From NCBI RefSeq assembly GCF_016905445.1, contig NZ_JAFEXF010000019.1, forward strand, positions 1 through 60,817: a stretch of 60,817 nucleotides of DNA. Reading direction: 5' to 3'. Numbering within the stretch: position 1 is the stretch's first letter; every line of letters starts with the position of its first letter. This document shows positions 43,873 to 51,886 of the stretch, piece after piece. The stretch is from Streptomyces sp. G44. Lineage in GTDB: Bacteria > Actinomycetota > Actinomycetes > Streptomycetales > Streptomycetaceae. The notes beneath the pieces were generated by a model that saw nothing but the letters and a program-made list of their open reading frames with translations, did not search any database and was not told the origin of the DNA. Position numbers and translations under genes: made by a program.

Positions 43873-45074
43873 GCCGACTCGCGCAGACCGCCGGTCTCAC
43901 CGACGTCCAGCAGGAGATCCTGTCCACCGTCCGGGACTTCGTGGACAAGGAGATCATCCCGGTCGCCACCGGGCTCGAACACCGCGACGAGTACCCGCAG
44001 GCGATCGTCGACGGCCTCAAGGAGTTGGGCCTGTTCGGCCTGATGATCCCGGAGGAGTACGGCGGCCTGGGCGAGTCGCTGCTCACGTACGCGCTGTGCG
44101 TCGAGGAGATAGCGCGCGGCTGGATGTCGGTCTCCGGCATCATCAACACCCACTTCATCGTCGCCTACATGCTCAAGCAGCACGGCACGCAGGAGCAGAA
44201 GGAGACCTTCCTGCCGCGGATGGCGGCCGGCGAGGTGCGCGGCGCGTTCTCGATGTCGGAGCCGGGGCTCGGCTCCGATGTGTCGGCCATCACGTCCAAG
44301 GGCGTGAAGGACGGCGACGAGTACGTCCTGAACGGCCAGAAGATGTGGCTCACGAACGGCGGTACGTCCACTTTGGTGGCCGTTCTGTGCCGGAGTGACG
44401 AAGGACACCCTGAGGGCACCGCCCCCCACAAGTCGATGACGACGTTCCTCGTGGAGAAGGAGCCGGGCTTCGGCGAGGTCCGCCCCGGCCTGACCATCCC
44501 CGGCAAGATCGACAAGATGGGCTACAAGGGGGTCGACACCACCGAGCTCATCATGGACGACCTGCGAATTCCGGCCAATCGCGTGCTCGGCGGGGTCACC
44601 GGCCGCGGGTTTTACCAAATGATGGACGGTGTCGAAGTGGGCCGCGTGAACGTCGCGGCGCGTGGCTGCGGTGTCGCGCAGCGTGCCTTCGAGCTCGGCG
44701 TCTCCTATGCCCAGCAACGCCACACTTTCGGCAAGCCGATCGCCCAGCACCAGGCGATCCAGTTCAAGTTGGCCGAGATGGCTACCAAGGTCGAGGCCGC
44801 TCATGCGATGATGGTCAACGCAGCACGCAAAAAGGACTCCGGGGAGCGAAACGACCTCGAAGCAGGGATGGCGAAGTACCTCGCCTCCGAGTACTGCAAG
44901 GAAGTCGTCGAGGACGCGTTCAGGATTCACGGCGGTTACGGCTTCTCGAAGGAGTACGAGATCGAGCGCCTCTACAGGGAGGCTCCGATGCTGCTGATCG
45001 GTGAAGGTACCGCCGAGATCCAGAAAATGATCATTGGTCGTCGACTGCTCGAAGAGTATCGGTTCCAGGGCTAG
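43869..45074 (+). CDS. mcd: Acyl-CoA dehydrogenase, probable methylsuccinyl-CoA dehydrogenase
   Basis: 401-residue FAD flavoenzyme. LGLFGLMIPEEYGGLG, FSMSEPGLGSDVSAI, the FAD segment LNGQKMWLTNGG, RHTFGKPIAQHQAIQFKLAE, RIHGGYGFSKEYEIERLYRE and the terminal LIGEGTAEIQKMIIG (Glu at the usual base position) are present. Last gene of the operon; in this context it would oxidise methylsuccinyl-CoA to mesaconyl-CoA, although motifs alone only show an acyl-CoA dehydrogenase. The 3' half uses more AT-ending codons (TTT, CAA, AAA, ATT) than its neighbours. Confidence 0.9.
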   Translation: MSRLAQTAGLTDVQQEILSTVRDFVDKEIIPVATGLEHRDEYPQAIVDGLKELGLFGLMIPEEYGGLGESLLTYALCVEEIARGWMSVSGIINTHFIVAYMLKQHGTQEQKETFLPRMAAGEVRGAFSMSEPGLGSDVSAITSKGVKDGDEYVLNGQKMWLTNGGTSTLVAVLCRSDEGHPEGTAPHKSMTTFLVEKEPGFGEVRPGLTIPGKIDKMGYKGVDTTELIMDDLRIPANRVLGGVTGRGFYQMMDGVEVGRVNVAARGCGVAQRAFELGVSYAQQRHTFGKPIAQHQAIQFKLAEMATKVEAAHAMMVNAARKKDSGERNDLEAGMAKYLASEYCKEVVEDAFRIHGGYGFSKEYEIERLYREAPMLLIGEGTAEIQKMIIGRRLLEEYRFQG

Positions 45075-45093
45075 ATGCCCGGTTTGGGGTATT

Positions 45094-45107
45094 TTCTTCG
45101 CGAAGAA
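45094..45107. promoter_or_regulatory. 14-bp palindrome between mcd and psd
   Basis: TTCTTCGCGAAGAA is a perfect palindrome without a loop, in an AT-rich pocket 20 nt after the mcd stop and 138 nt before psd. It fits a protein-binding dyad better than a terminator. Confidence 0.45.
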
Positions 45108-45245
45108 GATCACACCCTGTCAACACTCTTCGGCCGCCGACTCGGCTTCCTGGCTTGCCCAGTTGTGGCCCGCAACCGATAGCATCCGGAGAAAGCCGCC
45201 GTCCCCCGTATCACCGCGCGGCATCATCCGCTACGAAGGTCATCC

Positions 45246-45902
45246 ATGCCCCACAGCCAAACCTCTGCACCACGCGACGGCATTCTCACGGGACGCCTTG
45301 CTCGCGGAGCATCGCCGTGGCTCCTGCCGACCGTCGCCACCGCGGCACTCAGCCTCGCCCGCGCGCGCCGTTCCAAGGGTGCCGCGGCCGTCGCCGTCCC
45401 CGCCACCGCTCTCGCGGCGGGAATGCTGTGGTTCTTCCGCGACCCCGAGCGTGAGATCGCTCAGGGCAGGGTCATCTCCCCCGCCGACGGCGTGGTGCAG
45501 AGCATCATGCCGTGGAAGGACGGGCGGACCCGCGTCGCCATCTTCATGAGCCCGTTGAATGTCCACGTCAACCGCGCGCCCCTCGCGGGCACGGTGACGT
45601 CCGTGGAGCACATCCCCGGCGGGTTCGTCCCGGCGTTCAACAAGGAGAGCGAGGACAACGAACGCGTTGTCTGGCACTTCGACACCGAGCTCGGCGACAT
45701 CGAGATGATCCAGATCGCGGGCGCGGTCGCACGGCGCATCGTGCCGTACGTGCCGCAGGGCACGAAGGTGGAGCAGGGCGAGCGGATCGGCCTGATCCGC
45801 TTCGGTTCGCGTGTCGACATCTACCTCCCCGAAGGTGTCGAGGTGGACGTCGAGGTCGGTCAGAAGACCGTGGCAGGGGTGACTCGCATTGACCGTGGTT
45901 GA
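45246..45902 (+). CDS. psd: Phosphatidylserine decarboxylase (short type)
   Basis: 218-residue proenzyme that makes phosphatidylethanolamine from phosphatidylserine. A membrane helix near residues 48-62 (AVAVPATALAAGMLWFFRDPER) precedes LNVHVNRAPLAGTV and VPAFNKESEDNERV. The RFGSRVD near residue 190 contains the Gly-Ser self-cleavage site that generates the pyruvoyl cofactor. The short length is the archaeal/actinobacterial form. The following pssA overlaps its end by 14 nt. Confidence 0.94.
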   Translation: MPHSQTSAPRDGILTGRLARGASPWLLPTVATAALSLARARRSKGAAAVAVPATALAAGMLWFFRDPEREIAQGRVISPADGVVQSIMPWKDGRTRVAIFMSPLNVHVNRAPLAGTVTSVEHIPGGFVPAFNKESEDNERVVWHFDTELGDIEMIQIAGAVARRIVPYVPQGTKVEQGERIGLIRFGSRVDIYLPEGVEVDVEVGQKTVAGVTRIDRG

Positions 45903-46743
45903 TCCTGAGACACAGGCGGGCTGGGTGCCCGAGGCCCTGGAGGACGAGGCCGACGAGGAGATGCCTCTCTCGTTGCGCCTCTCAATAGCGGACACCCTCA
46001 CGCTCGGTAACGCCACGTGCGGGTTCATGGCGGTGTACTTCACCACCACGGGCATCCTCACGCCGTACCTCCAGGGCAGCACGGAGAGCGGCATGGCGCG
46101 GCACTCCGCGGCGACCGCCGTGATCCTGATGCTCTGCGCGGCCGTCTTCGACCTCTTCGACGGGCTCGTGGCGCGCAAGCTGCGGTCCTCGCCGATGGGC
46201 GCCGAGCTGGACAACCTCTCGGACCTGATCAGCTTCGGCCTGGCGCCGGCGTACTTCGTCCTGGTCTACGGCATGGTCGCGGACGACGCGCACCAGCGGG
46301 TGGCCGCGGTGGGCGCGATCGTCGTGCTGCTGGCGGTGGTGCTGCGGCTCGCGCGGTTCAGTTGTGTGACGGTGAAGGACGGCACCTTCCAGGGCATGCC
46401 CTCGCCCTTCGGGGCGCTCACGGTCGTCTCGATCGTGCTCCTGGAGCTGCCGTTCGTGGCGACGCTCCTGGCGATCCTCGGCACGGCCTGGCTCATGGTC
46501 AGCCGCGTCGAGTACCCGAAGCCGCGCGGCCCCCTCGCGGTGGCCATGCTCGCGTGGATCGTGGCGGCCATGGGGCTCCTCGCGGCCTGGGCGTTCGACG
46601 CGCCGGGCGGCCAGCTGCTCCTCCAGACCGGCTGTGCCCTCCAGGCGGTCCTCGGCGCGGTGATCCCCCTGTTCGCCACCGCCCGCCGGGTGAACAACTT
46701 CCGGGGCAACCGGCGCGAGGCCCGCGCCGCGCAGCTGCCGTAG
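45889..46743 (+). CDS. pssA: CDP-diacylglycerol-serine O-phosphatidyltransferase
   Basis: 284-residue membrane enzyme that makes phosphatidylserine, the substrate of psd. The CDP-alcohol phosphatidyltransferase signature D-x2-DG-x2-AR-x8-G-x3-D-x3-D is exact at DLFDGLVARKL...GAELDNLSD near residues 87-111. About eight membrane helices. The TTG at 45889, 14 nt inside psd, is the likely start; an in-frame GTG at 45895 is an alternative. A strong terminator follows the stop. Confidence 0.94.
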   Translation: MTVVDPETQAGWVPEALEDEADEEMPLSLRLSIADTLTLGNATCGFMAVYFTTTGILTPYLQGSTESGMARHSAATAVILMLCAAVFDLFDGLVARKLRSSPMGAELDNLSDLISFGLAPAYFVLVYGMVADDAHQRVAAVGAIVVLLAVVLRLARFSCVTVKDGTFQGMPSPFGALTVVSIVLLELPFVATLLAILGTAWLMVSRVEYPKPRGPLAVAMLAWIVAAMGLLAAWAFDAPGGQLLLQTGCALQAVLGAVIPLFATARRVNNFRGNRREARAAQLP

Positions 46744-46760
46744 CGTCTGTACCCGACTTC

Positions 46761-46792
46761 AGGGGCCCGAACCATTCGGTTCGGGCCCCTTT
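46761..46792. terminator. Terminator between pssA and the convergent ABC operon
   Basis: AGGGGCCCGAACC pairs perfectly over 13 bp with GGTTCGGGCCCCT around an ATTC loop, then TT. It lies between convergent genes and could work in both directions. Confidence 0.8.
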
Positions 46793-46801
46793 CGCATGCC
46801 G

Positions 46802-48064
46802 TCAGCTTCCGGCCGTGTAGCCGCGCGCCGCCTGGGCCGCGCCCGGCTCCCGGACCACCTTCATGCCGCCCGTCGCCCCCTTGTCCGGCCGCAGGATCAC
46901 GCTCTCCCTGGAGGAGGGTGCCTTCGGGTCGGTGAAGTCCTGGCGGACGCCGAAGCCGGAGTCGAAGGCGTCGAGGGTCAGCAGGGCCTTGCCGACGCCG
47001 TCCCGCGTGAGGTCCTTGTCCTCGCAGGCCTTCTTCAGTGCCTCACCGAAGACGGAGGCCGCGGTCCAGCCCGCCACCACGCCGTTGTCCAGCGAGTCCT
47101 TCGGGTGGGCCTTCTTGTAGGCGGCGACGAGCTTCTCGGCCGCCGCCGTGTCCGCGCCGATCGGCAGCGTCGGCGAGGCCACGTAGTAGTTCTTCTCCAG
47201 GGCGGGGCCCGCCTGGGTGGCGAGGAGCTGCGGGGCGAACGCGGAGTTGTTGCCGATGACCGGGACGTCGAAGCGGCCGGCCGCGGCGACACCGACCAGG
47301 GAGGCGGCCTGACGGGGGCCCGCGCTGATCACGACACCCTTGACGCCGGCCTTCTTCAGGGCGGAGACCTGCGCGGTCATGTCGTTGTCCGTCGGCTTGA
47401 TCTTCTGTTCGACGACCGTGAGGCCCGCCTTCGCCGCCATGTGCTTCGAGCCCTTCAGGGCGCTCTCGCCGTAGTCGCCCTCGAAGTAGACGTGACCGAG
47501 CTTGTCGCCCTTCTTGAGGCCCTTCTCCTTCATCAGGAAGTCGATCGCGTTGATCGTCTCCAGGTCGTACGTCGATCCGATCACCCGCACGTACGGGCTG
47601 CCCAGCAGGTTCGCCGACCAGGCCTGGGGCAGGACCAGGCCCTTGTCGCCGTCGACGCGCTGCTTGACGGCGGCCACGAAGGGCGAGCCGATGAACTGGG
47701 CGAAGCCGAGGACCTCGGGCTCCAGCTCCGTGTACGCGGCGACGGCCTTCTGCGGGTCGTAGCCGTGGTCGCGGACGGTGAGCTTCAGCCGGTGGCCGCA
47801 GATGCCGCCGTCGGCATTGGTCCGGTCGACGTAGAGCTGCTGGGCCTGGGTGACGCTCTTGCCGAGGGTGGCGTAGACGCCGGTCATGTCGGTGAGCACG
47901 CCGAGGCTGATGGTCTTGCCGGAGACGCCCTCGCCGGTCTTCACGCCTTCCGCGTTCTTCTCGCCGCCGGTGTCGCCGTCGGTCGCCTTGGAGCTGCACG
48001 CGGTGAGCGCGAGCAGCGCGGCGAGAACGGTGGCGGCCGCCGTGGCCCTGGTGGTTGCGTTCAT
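46802..48064 (-). CDS. Branched-chain-amino-acid-type ABC substrate-binding lipoprotein
   Basis: 420-residue Leu/Ile/Val-binding-like (Peripla_BP_6) protein. The lipobox LTACSS places Cys23 as the lipid anchor. The mature part has SLGVLTDMTGVYATLGKS, GHRLKLTVRDHGYDPQKA and VVISAGPRQAASLVG. The ATG overlaps the livM stop by 4 nt; it is the last gene of the operon, unlike the common order with the binding protein first. Substrate could be branched-chain amino acids, other amino acids or aromatic acids. Confidence 0.9.
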   Translation of the reverse strand: MNATTRATAAATVLAALLALTACSSKATDGDTGGEKNAEGVKTGEGVSGKTISLGVLTDMTGVYATLGKSVTQAQQLYVDRTNADGGICGHRLKLTVRDHGYDPQKAVAAYTELEPEVLGFAQFIGSPFVAAVKQRVDGDKGLVLPQAWSANLLGSPYVRVIGSTYDLETINAIDFLMKEKGLKKGDKLGHVYFEGDYGESALKGSKHMAAKAGLTVVEQKIKPTDNDMTAQVSALKKAGVKGVVISAGPRQAASLVGVAAAGRFDVPVIGNNSAFAPQLLATQAGPALEKNYYVASPTLPIGADTAAAEKLVAAYKKAHPKDSLDNGVVAGWTAASVFGEALKKACEDKDLTRDGVGKALLTLDAFDSGFGVRQDFTDPKAPSSRESVILRPDKGATGGMKVVREPGAAQAARGYTAGS

Positions 48065-49140
48065 GCTGTCTCCCCTGGAGTGCCTGGAGTACGTGCGGTG
48101 CCTGGAGTGGGTTTGCTGCGCCGGGCGGTGATCCTCACCAGGCCGCCGGGCAGGAAGAGCACCACCGCGACGACGGCGGCGCCGTACAGGTACCGGGACG
48201 CCTCGCCCGGTGCGATCCCGCCCGTGCCCGGCGCCGAGACGAGCGGCAGCGCGTCGCTGTACCGGGTCAGCAGCTGCGGCAGGAGGGAGACGAGGGCCGC
48301 GCCCGCGACGGCCCCGGAGACCGAGCCGAGGCCGCCGATGACGATCATGGCGAGGTACTCCAGGGAGAGCGTCATGCCGAAGTAGTCCGGCACCGTGCGC
48401 TGGAAGACCAGGGCCAGCAGCACCCCGGCGAGGCCCGCGTACATCGACGACAGGACGAAGACCCCGGCGCGGTAGCGGGCCACCGGCACCCCGATGACCC
48501 CGGCGGCGACGCGGTGGTCGCGGATCGCGTTCATGGCGCGCCCCGGACGGCCGCGCAGCACACCCCGGGCGAAGAGTCCGCAGGCCAGGAGCAGCAGGAG
48601 ACCGGCGTACCAGAGCTTCTCCGCGGCGCCGAACGGCACGGCGGCGACGACGGCCTCGCGCTCGTCGAAGGTGAGGCCGAAGAGGCTCAGCGGCGGCACG
48701 TCACGTCCGTTGGAACCGCCGGTCAGGTCGTGGGCGTTGAACAGCACGTGCTGTCCGATGAAGATCAGGGCGAGGGTGGCGATGCCGAGGTAGGCGCCGC
48801 GCAACCGCCCGGCGATGGGGCTGAAGAGGCCGCCCGCGAGCCCGGCGAGGGCCACCGCGAGCGCGGCGGCGAGCCAGGTCGGCAGCCCGAGCCCGGTCAG
48901 GCCGTCGCCGCCGTCCCCGGCGAGGGCGCAGTAGCCGTACGCCCCGACGGCGAGGAAGAAGGCGTGGCCCATGGAGAGCTGGCCGGTGGTGCCGGTGAGG
49001 AGGTTGATGCCGATGGCGCCGATCGCGGCGGCCATCGCGAAGAGGCCCGCCTGGAGCCAGAAGCGGTCGAGGTAGAAGGGGAGGGCGAGCAGCACCGCGG
49101 CCGCGGCGGTCCAGACGCATGTGCGGCGGATGTCAGACAC
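48061..49140 (-). CDS. livM: ABC permease LivM type
   Basis: 359-residue inner-membrane permease of the branched-chain amino acid (HAAT) class. INLLTGTTGQLSMGHAFFLAVGAY near residue 46 and the EAA-like loop GRAMNAIRDHRVAAGVIGV near 224 are typical, followed by GGLGSVSGAVAGAA. About nine helices. GTG 49140 overlaps the livH end by 8 nt. It pairs with LivH. Confidence 0.92.
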   Translation of the reverse strand: MSDIRRTCVWTAAAAVLLALPFYLDRFWLQAGLFAMAAAIGAIGINLLTGTTGQLSMGHAFFLAVGAYGYCALAGDGGDGLTGLGLPTWLAAALAVALAGLAGGLFSPIAGRLRGAYLGIATLALIFIGQHVLFNAHDLTGGSNGRDVPPLSLFGLTFDEREAVVAAVPFGAAEKLWYAGLLLLLACGLFARGVLRGRPGRAMNAIRDHRVAAGVIGVPVARYRAGVFVLSSMYAGLAGVLLALVFQRTVPDYFGMTLSLEYLAMIVIGGLGSVSGAVAGAALVSLLPQLLTRYSDALPLVSAPGTGGIAPGEASRYLYGAAVVAVVLFLPGGLVRITARRSKPTPGTARTPGTPGETA

Positions 49141-50023
49141 GGGCGAGCTCCTTCGTGCCGAAGAGCCCGGCGGGCCGGATCAGCAGGATCACGGTCATGA
49201 CGAGGTAGGGGGCGAGGTCCCCGAGGCCGCGCCCGAGGAACGTCAGTTCGCTCTGGTAGCCGGTGGCGAGGGACTCGGTGACGCCGACGACGAGGCCGCC
49301 GACCAGGGCGCCCGTGGTGGAGTCGAGGCCGCCGAGGATCGCGGCGGGGAACGCCTTCAGGGCGGCCAGCGAGGTGGCGCGCTCCAGGCCGGGGGTCGGG
49401 AAGACGGTGAGGAACAGCGCGGCGACGGCGGCGAGCGCTCCGGCCACCGCCCAGGCGCCGAGGGAGACGCGGCCGAGCCGTATGCCCATCAGTGCGGCGG
49501 TCTCGGGGCTCTCGGCGGCGGCGCGCATGGCCACGCCCCAGGAGGTGTGGCGGAAGGCCAGCAGGAAGACGGTGATGAGCAGGGCGGCCGCGACGAACGC
49601 GGCGATGCGGGTGTGGGCGAGGGAGACCGGGCCGAGGGTCAGCACGTCGTCGCCCCAGGGGTCGCCGAGCGGCAGCACGTCGGTGCCGAGGCGCCGGGTC
49701 AGCTCGGTGGTGAGCAGGATGTCGACGCCGATGGTGACGATGGCGAGCACGCTGTGGTCGGCGCCACGGTAGCGGCGCATGACGAGGAACTCCACGGCCG
49801 CCCCGACGACGGCCGCGCCCGCGATGCCCACGAGCAGCGCCGGCCAGAAGCCGAGGTCGTCGTGGAGGGAGGCGGTGAGATAGCCGCCCGCGAGGAGCAG
49901 CGAGGCGTGGGCGAAGTTGACCACCTCGGTGGCGCGGAAGATGACGACGAAGCCGAGCGCGATGAGCGCGTAGACGGAACCCATGGAGAGTCCGTTGAGG
50001 AGAAGCTCGGTGAAGGTGGTCAT
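49133..50023 (-). CDS. livH: ABC permease LivH type
   Basis: 296-residue permease. LLNGLSMGSVYALIALGFVV, FRATEVVNFAHASLLLAGGY and the coupling loop GVAMRAAAESPETAALMGI are family marks, with ILGGLDSTTGALVGGLVVGV towards the end. The frame is open upstream, but ATG 50023 overlaps the livG stop by ATGA and gives the standard N-terminus (MTTFTELLLNG). Forms the membrane channel with LivM. Confidence 0.93.
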   Translation of the reverse strand: MTTFTELLLNGLSMGSVYALIALGFVVIFRATEVVNFAHASLLLAGGYLTASLHDDLGFWPALLVGIAGAAVVGAAVEFLVMRRYRGADHSVLAIVTIGVDILLTTELTRRLGTDVLPLGDPWGDDVLTLGPVSLAHTRIAAFVAAALLITVFLLAFRHTSWGVAMRAAAESPETAALMGIRLGRVSLGAWAVAGALAAVAALFLTVFPTPGLERATSLAALKAFPAAILGGLDSTTGALVGGLVVGVTESLATGYQSELTFLGRGLGDLAPYLVMTVILLIRPAGLFGTKELARV

Positions 50024-50808
50024 GGGCGGGTGTCCCCCTCCCCCAGGTAGGCGCGGATGACGGCCGGGTCGTTCTGTACGTCGCCGGGGGCGCCGTCGGC
50101 GATGCGGCGCCCGAAGTCGAGTACGGTCACGGCGTCGGCGAGCCGCATCACCACCCCCATGTCGTGTTCGACCAGGACGATCGAGATGCCGAGGCTGTCG
50201 CGGACGCCCGCGATGACGGCGGCCGTGCGGCGCCGCTCGTCGCCGGTCATGCCGGCGACGGGTTCGTCGAGGAGCAGCAGGCGGGGCTCCATGCACAGGG
50301 CGCGGGCCAATTCGGCGAGTTTCTGCTGTCCGTAGGGCAAGGAGCCCGCGGGCTGGTCGAGGTGGCGTTCCAGGCCGACGAACGCGGCGATCTCGCGGAC
50401 GCGTTCACGGTGCCGGCGCTCCTCGCGGGCCGCCGAGGGGAGCCGGAGCCCGGCGGCGAGGAAGCCGGTGCGGGTCAGGCGGTGGCGGCCGAGCAGCAGG
50501 CTGTCGGCGACCGTGGCGCGCGGCGGCAGGGCGAGGTTCTGGAAGATGCGGGCGACGCCGAGTCCGGCGATCTCGTGCGGGCGCAGGGCGGTGAGCTCGT
50601 GCTCCCCGAAGCGGACGCTGCCGCCGGAGGCGCGGTAGACGCCGGACAGGACGTTGAAGCAGGTGGACTTGCCCGCGCCGTTGGGTCCGATGACGGCGTG
50701 CACCGTGCCGGGGCGGACGGTGAAGTTGACGGCGTCCAGAGCGGTGAGCCCCGCGAAGCGGACGGTCAGTTCCCGCACCTCCAGCGGCGGTACGGACTCC
50801 GGGGTCAC
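50020..50808 (-). CDS. livG: ABC ATPase LivG type
   Basis: 262-residue ATPase. Walker A GPNGAGKST near residue 40, the LivG-specific RIFQNLALPPRATV, signature LPYGQQKLAELARAL, Walker B LLLLDEPVAGM and the switch His in VLVEHDMGVVM. The GTG at 50808 overlaps the livF stop as GTGA. It drives transport together with LivF. Confidence 0.94.
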   Translation of the reverse strand: MTPESVPPLEVRELTVRFAGLTALDAVNFTVRPGTVHAVIGPNGAGKSTCFNVLSGVYRASGGSVRFGEHELTALRPHEIAGLGVARIFQNLALPPRATVADSLLLGRHRLTRTGFLAAGLRLPSAAREERRHRERVREIAAFVGLERHLDQPAGSLPYGQQKLAELARALCMEPRLLLLDEPVAGMTGDERRRTAAVIAGVRDSLGISIVLVEHDMGVVMRLADAVTVLDFGRRIADGAPGDVQNDPAVIRAYLGEGDTRP

Positions 50809-51626
50809 CGCCCGGCCTCCCAGCGCGGCAGGGCGGGCAGCGCGCCGAGGCCTCGGCCGGCGTCGGCCGCCGCGTCCTGGTCGACCACGCCGAGGTAGCG
50901 GCGGCGTACCTCGTCGGAGGCGGCGAGTTCGTCGGCGGGGCCGGACAGGGCCACCTCGCCGACGTCGAGGACGTACGCGTGGGAGGCGAGCCGCAGGGCG
51001 AGCGCGGCGTTCTGCTCGACGAGCAGCACGGAGGTGCCCTGGGCGTTGATCTCCCGGATGGTGTCGGCGATACGGGCGGCCATCAGCGGCGCGAGGCCGA
51101 GGGAGGGTTCGTCGAGGAGCAGCAGGCGGGGCGCGGCCATGAGCGCCCTGCCCACGGCGAGCATCTGCTGCTCGCCGCCGGAGAGCAGTCCGGCGCGCTG
51201 GGCGCCGCGCTCGGCGAGGACCGGGAACAACTGGTGTACGCGGCGCAGGGCGTCGGCCTTGGCGGCGCGCGACCCGGTGGAGCCGAGGGCCCCGGCGCGC
51301 AGGTTGTCGGCGACGGTCATGCGGGCGAAAACCTGCCTGCCTTCCGGGACGTGCGAGACCCCGGCGGCGACCACACGGTCCGGCGCGAGGCCGTCCAGGC
51401 GGGTGCCGCCGAAGCGGATGCCGCCCGAGGTGAGCGCCCCGCCCTGGAAGGCGAGGGTGCGGGAGACGGCGCGCAGCAGCGTCGACTTGCCCGCGCCGTT
51501 GCCGCCGAGCACGGCGACGACGGTGCCGTCCGGCACGTCGAGCGAGACCCGGCGCAGGGCGCGTACGGGGCCGTAGCCGGCCGACACCTCCCGTACGACG
51601 AGTCCGGAGCCGCCGGAATATCGCAT
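50805..51626 (-). CDS. livF: ABC ATPase LivF type
   Basis: 273-residue ATPase, first gene of the operon. Walker A GGNGAGKST, SHVPEGRQVFARMTVADNL (LivF Q-loop region), signature LLSGGEQQMLAVGRALM, Walker B LLLLDEPSLGL and LLVEQNAALAL (His of the switch replaced by Gln, as usual in LivF). The start is uncertain: ATG 51626 matches family N-termini, GTG 51680 in frame is an alternative. An inverted repeat overlaps the ATG. Confidence 0.92.
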   Translation of the reverse strand: MRYSGGSGLVVREVSAGYGPVRALRRVSLDVPDGTVVAVLGGNGAGKSTLLRAVSRTLAFQGGALTSGGIRFGGTRLDGLAPDRVVAAGVSHVPEGRQVFARMTVADNLRAGALGSTGSRAAKADALRRVHQLFPVLAERGAQRAGLLSGGEQQMLAVGRALMAAPRLLLLDEPSLGLAPLMAARIADTIREINAQGTSVLLVEQNAALALRLASHAYVLDVGEVALSGPADELAASDEVRRRYLGVVDQDAAADAGRGLGALPALPRWEAGR

Positions 51627-51631
51627 TCCGG
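51613..51631 (-). promoter_or_regulatory. Inverted repeat across the livF start codon
   Basis: CCGGAAT-N5-ATTCCGG spans the ATG at 51626 and the presumed ribosome site. On the minus strand GGTTCCG occurs twice just upstream. It may be an operator or a hairpin that masks the start. Confidence 0.45.
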
Positions 51632-51783
51632 AACCTCGTATGTCGGAACCACCCACGTACCAGCCCTCCAGATCCCGCACGGCCCGTCCGCCGTCGCGTG
51701 GCGCTCACCCCAGCACCGCGGGGACGGCCCGTCCACGGGCAGCGGGCGAAACGCTGCGGGGGACCAGCGGCGGCGGTCCGCCG

Positions 51784-51799
51784 TTGTGCACGCGCACAA
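51784..51799. promoter_or_regulatory. Palindrome between livF and the PucR-type regulator
   Basis: TTGTGC-N4-GCACAA is a perfect 6-bp inverted repeat in the divergent intergenic region, 88 nt before the regulator start. It is a candidate operator for the adjacent regulator. Confidence 0.48.
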
Positions 51800-51886
51800 G
51801 ACCGCGTGTCAGGGGCCTGCGGGAGAGGGACGGCCCATGGCAGGCTCCGCACCATCGACGTCCTGGAGCGCGATGATGGGGGTTCC

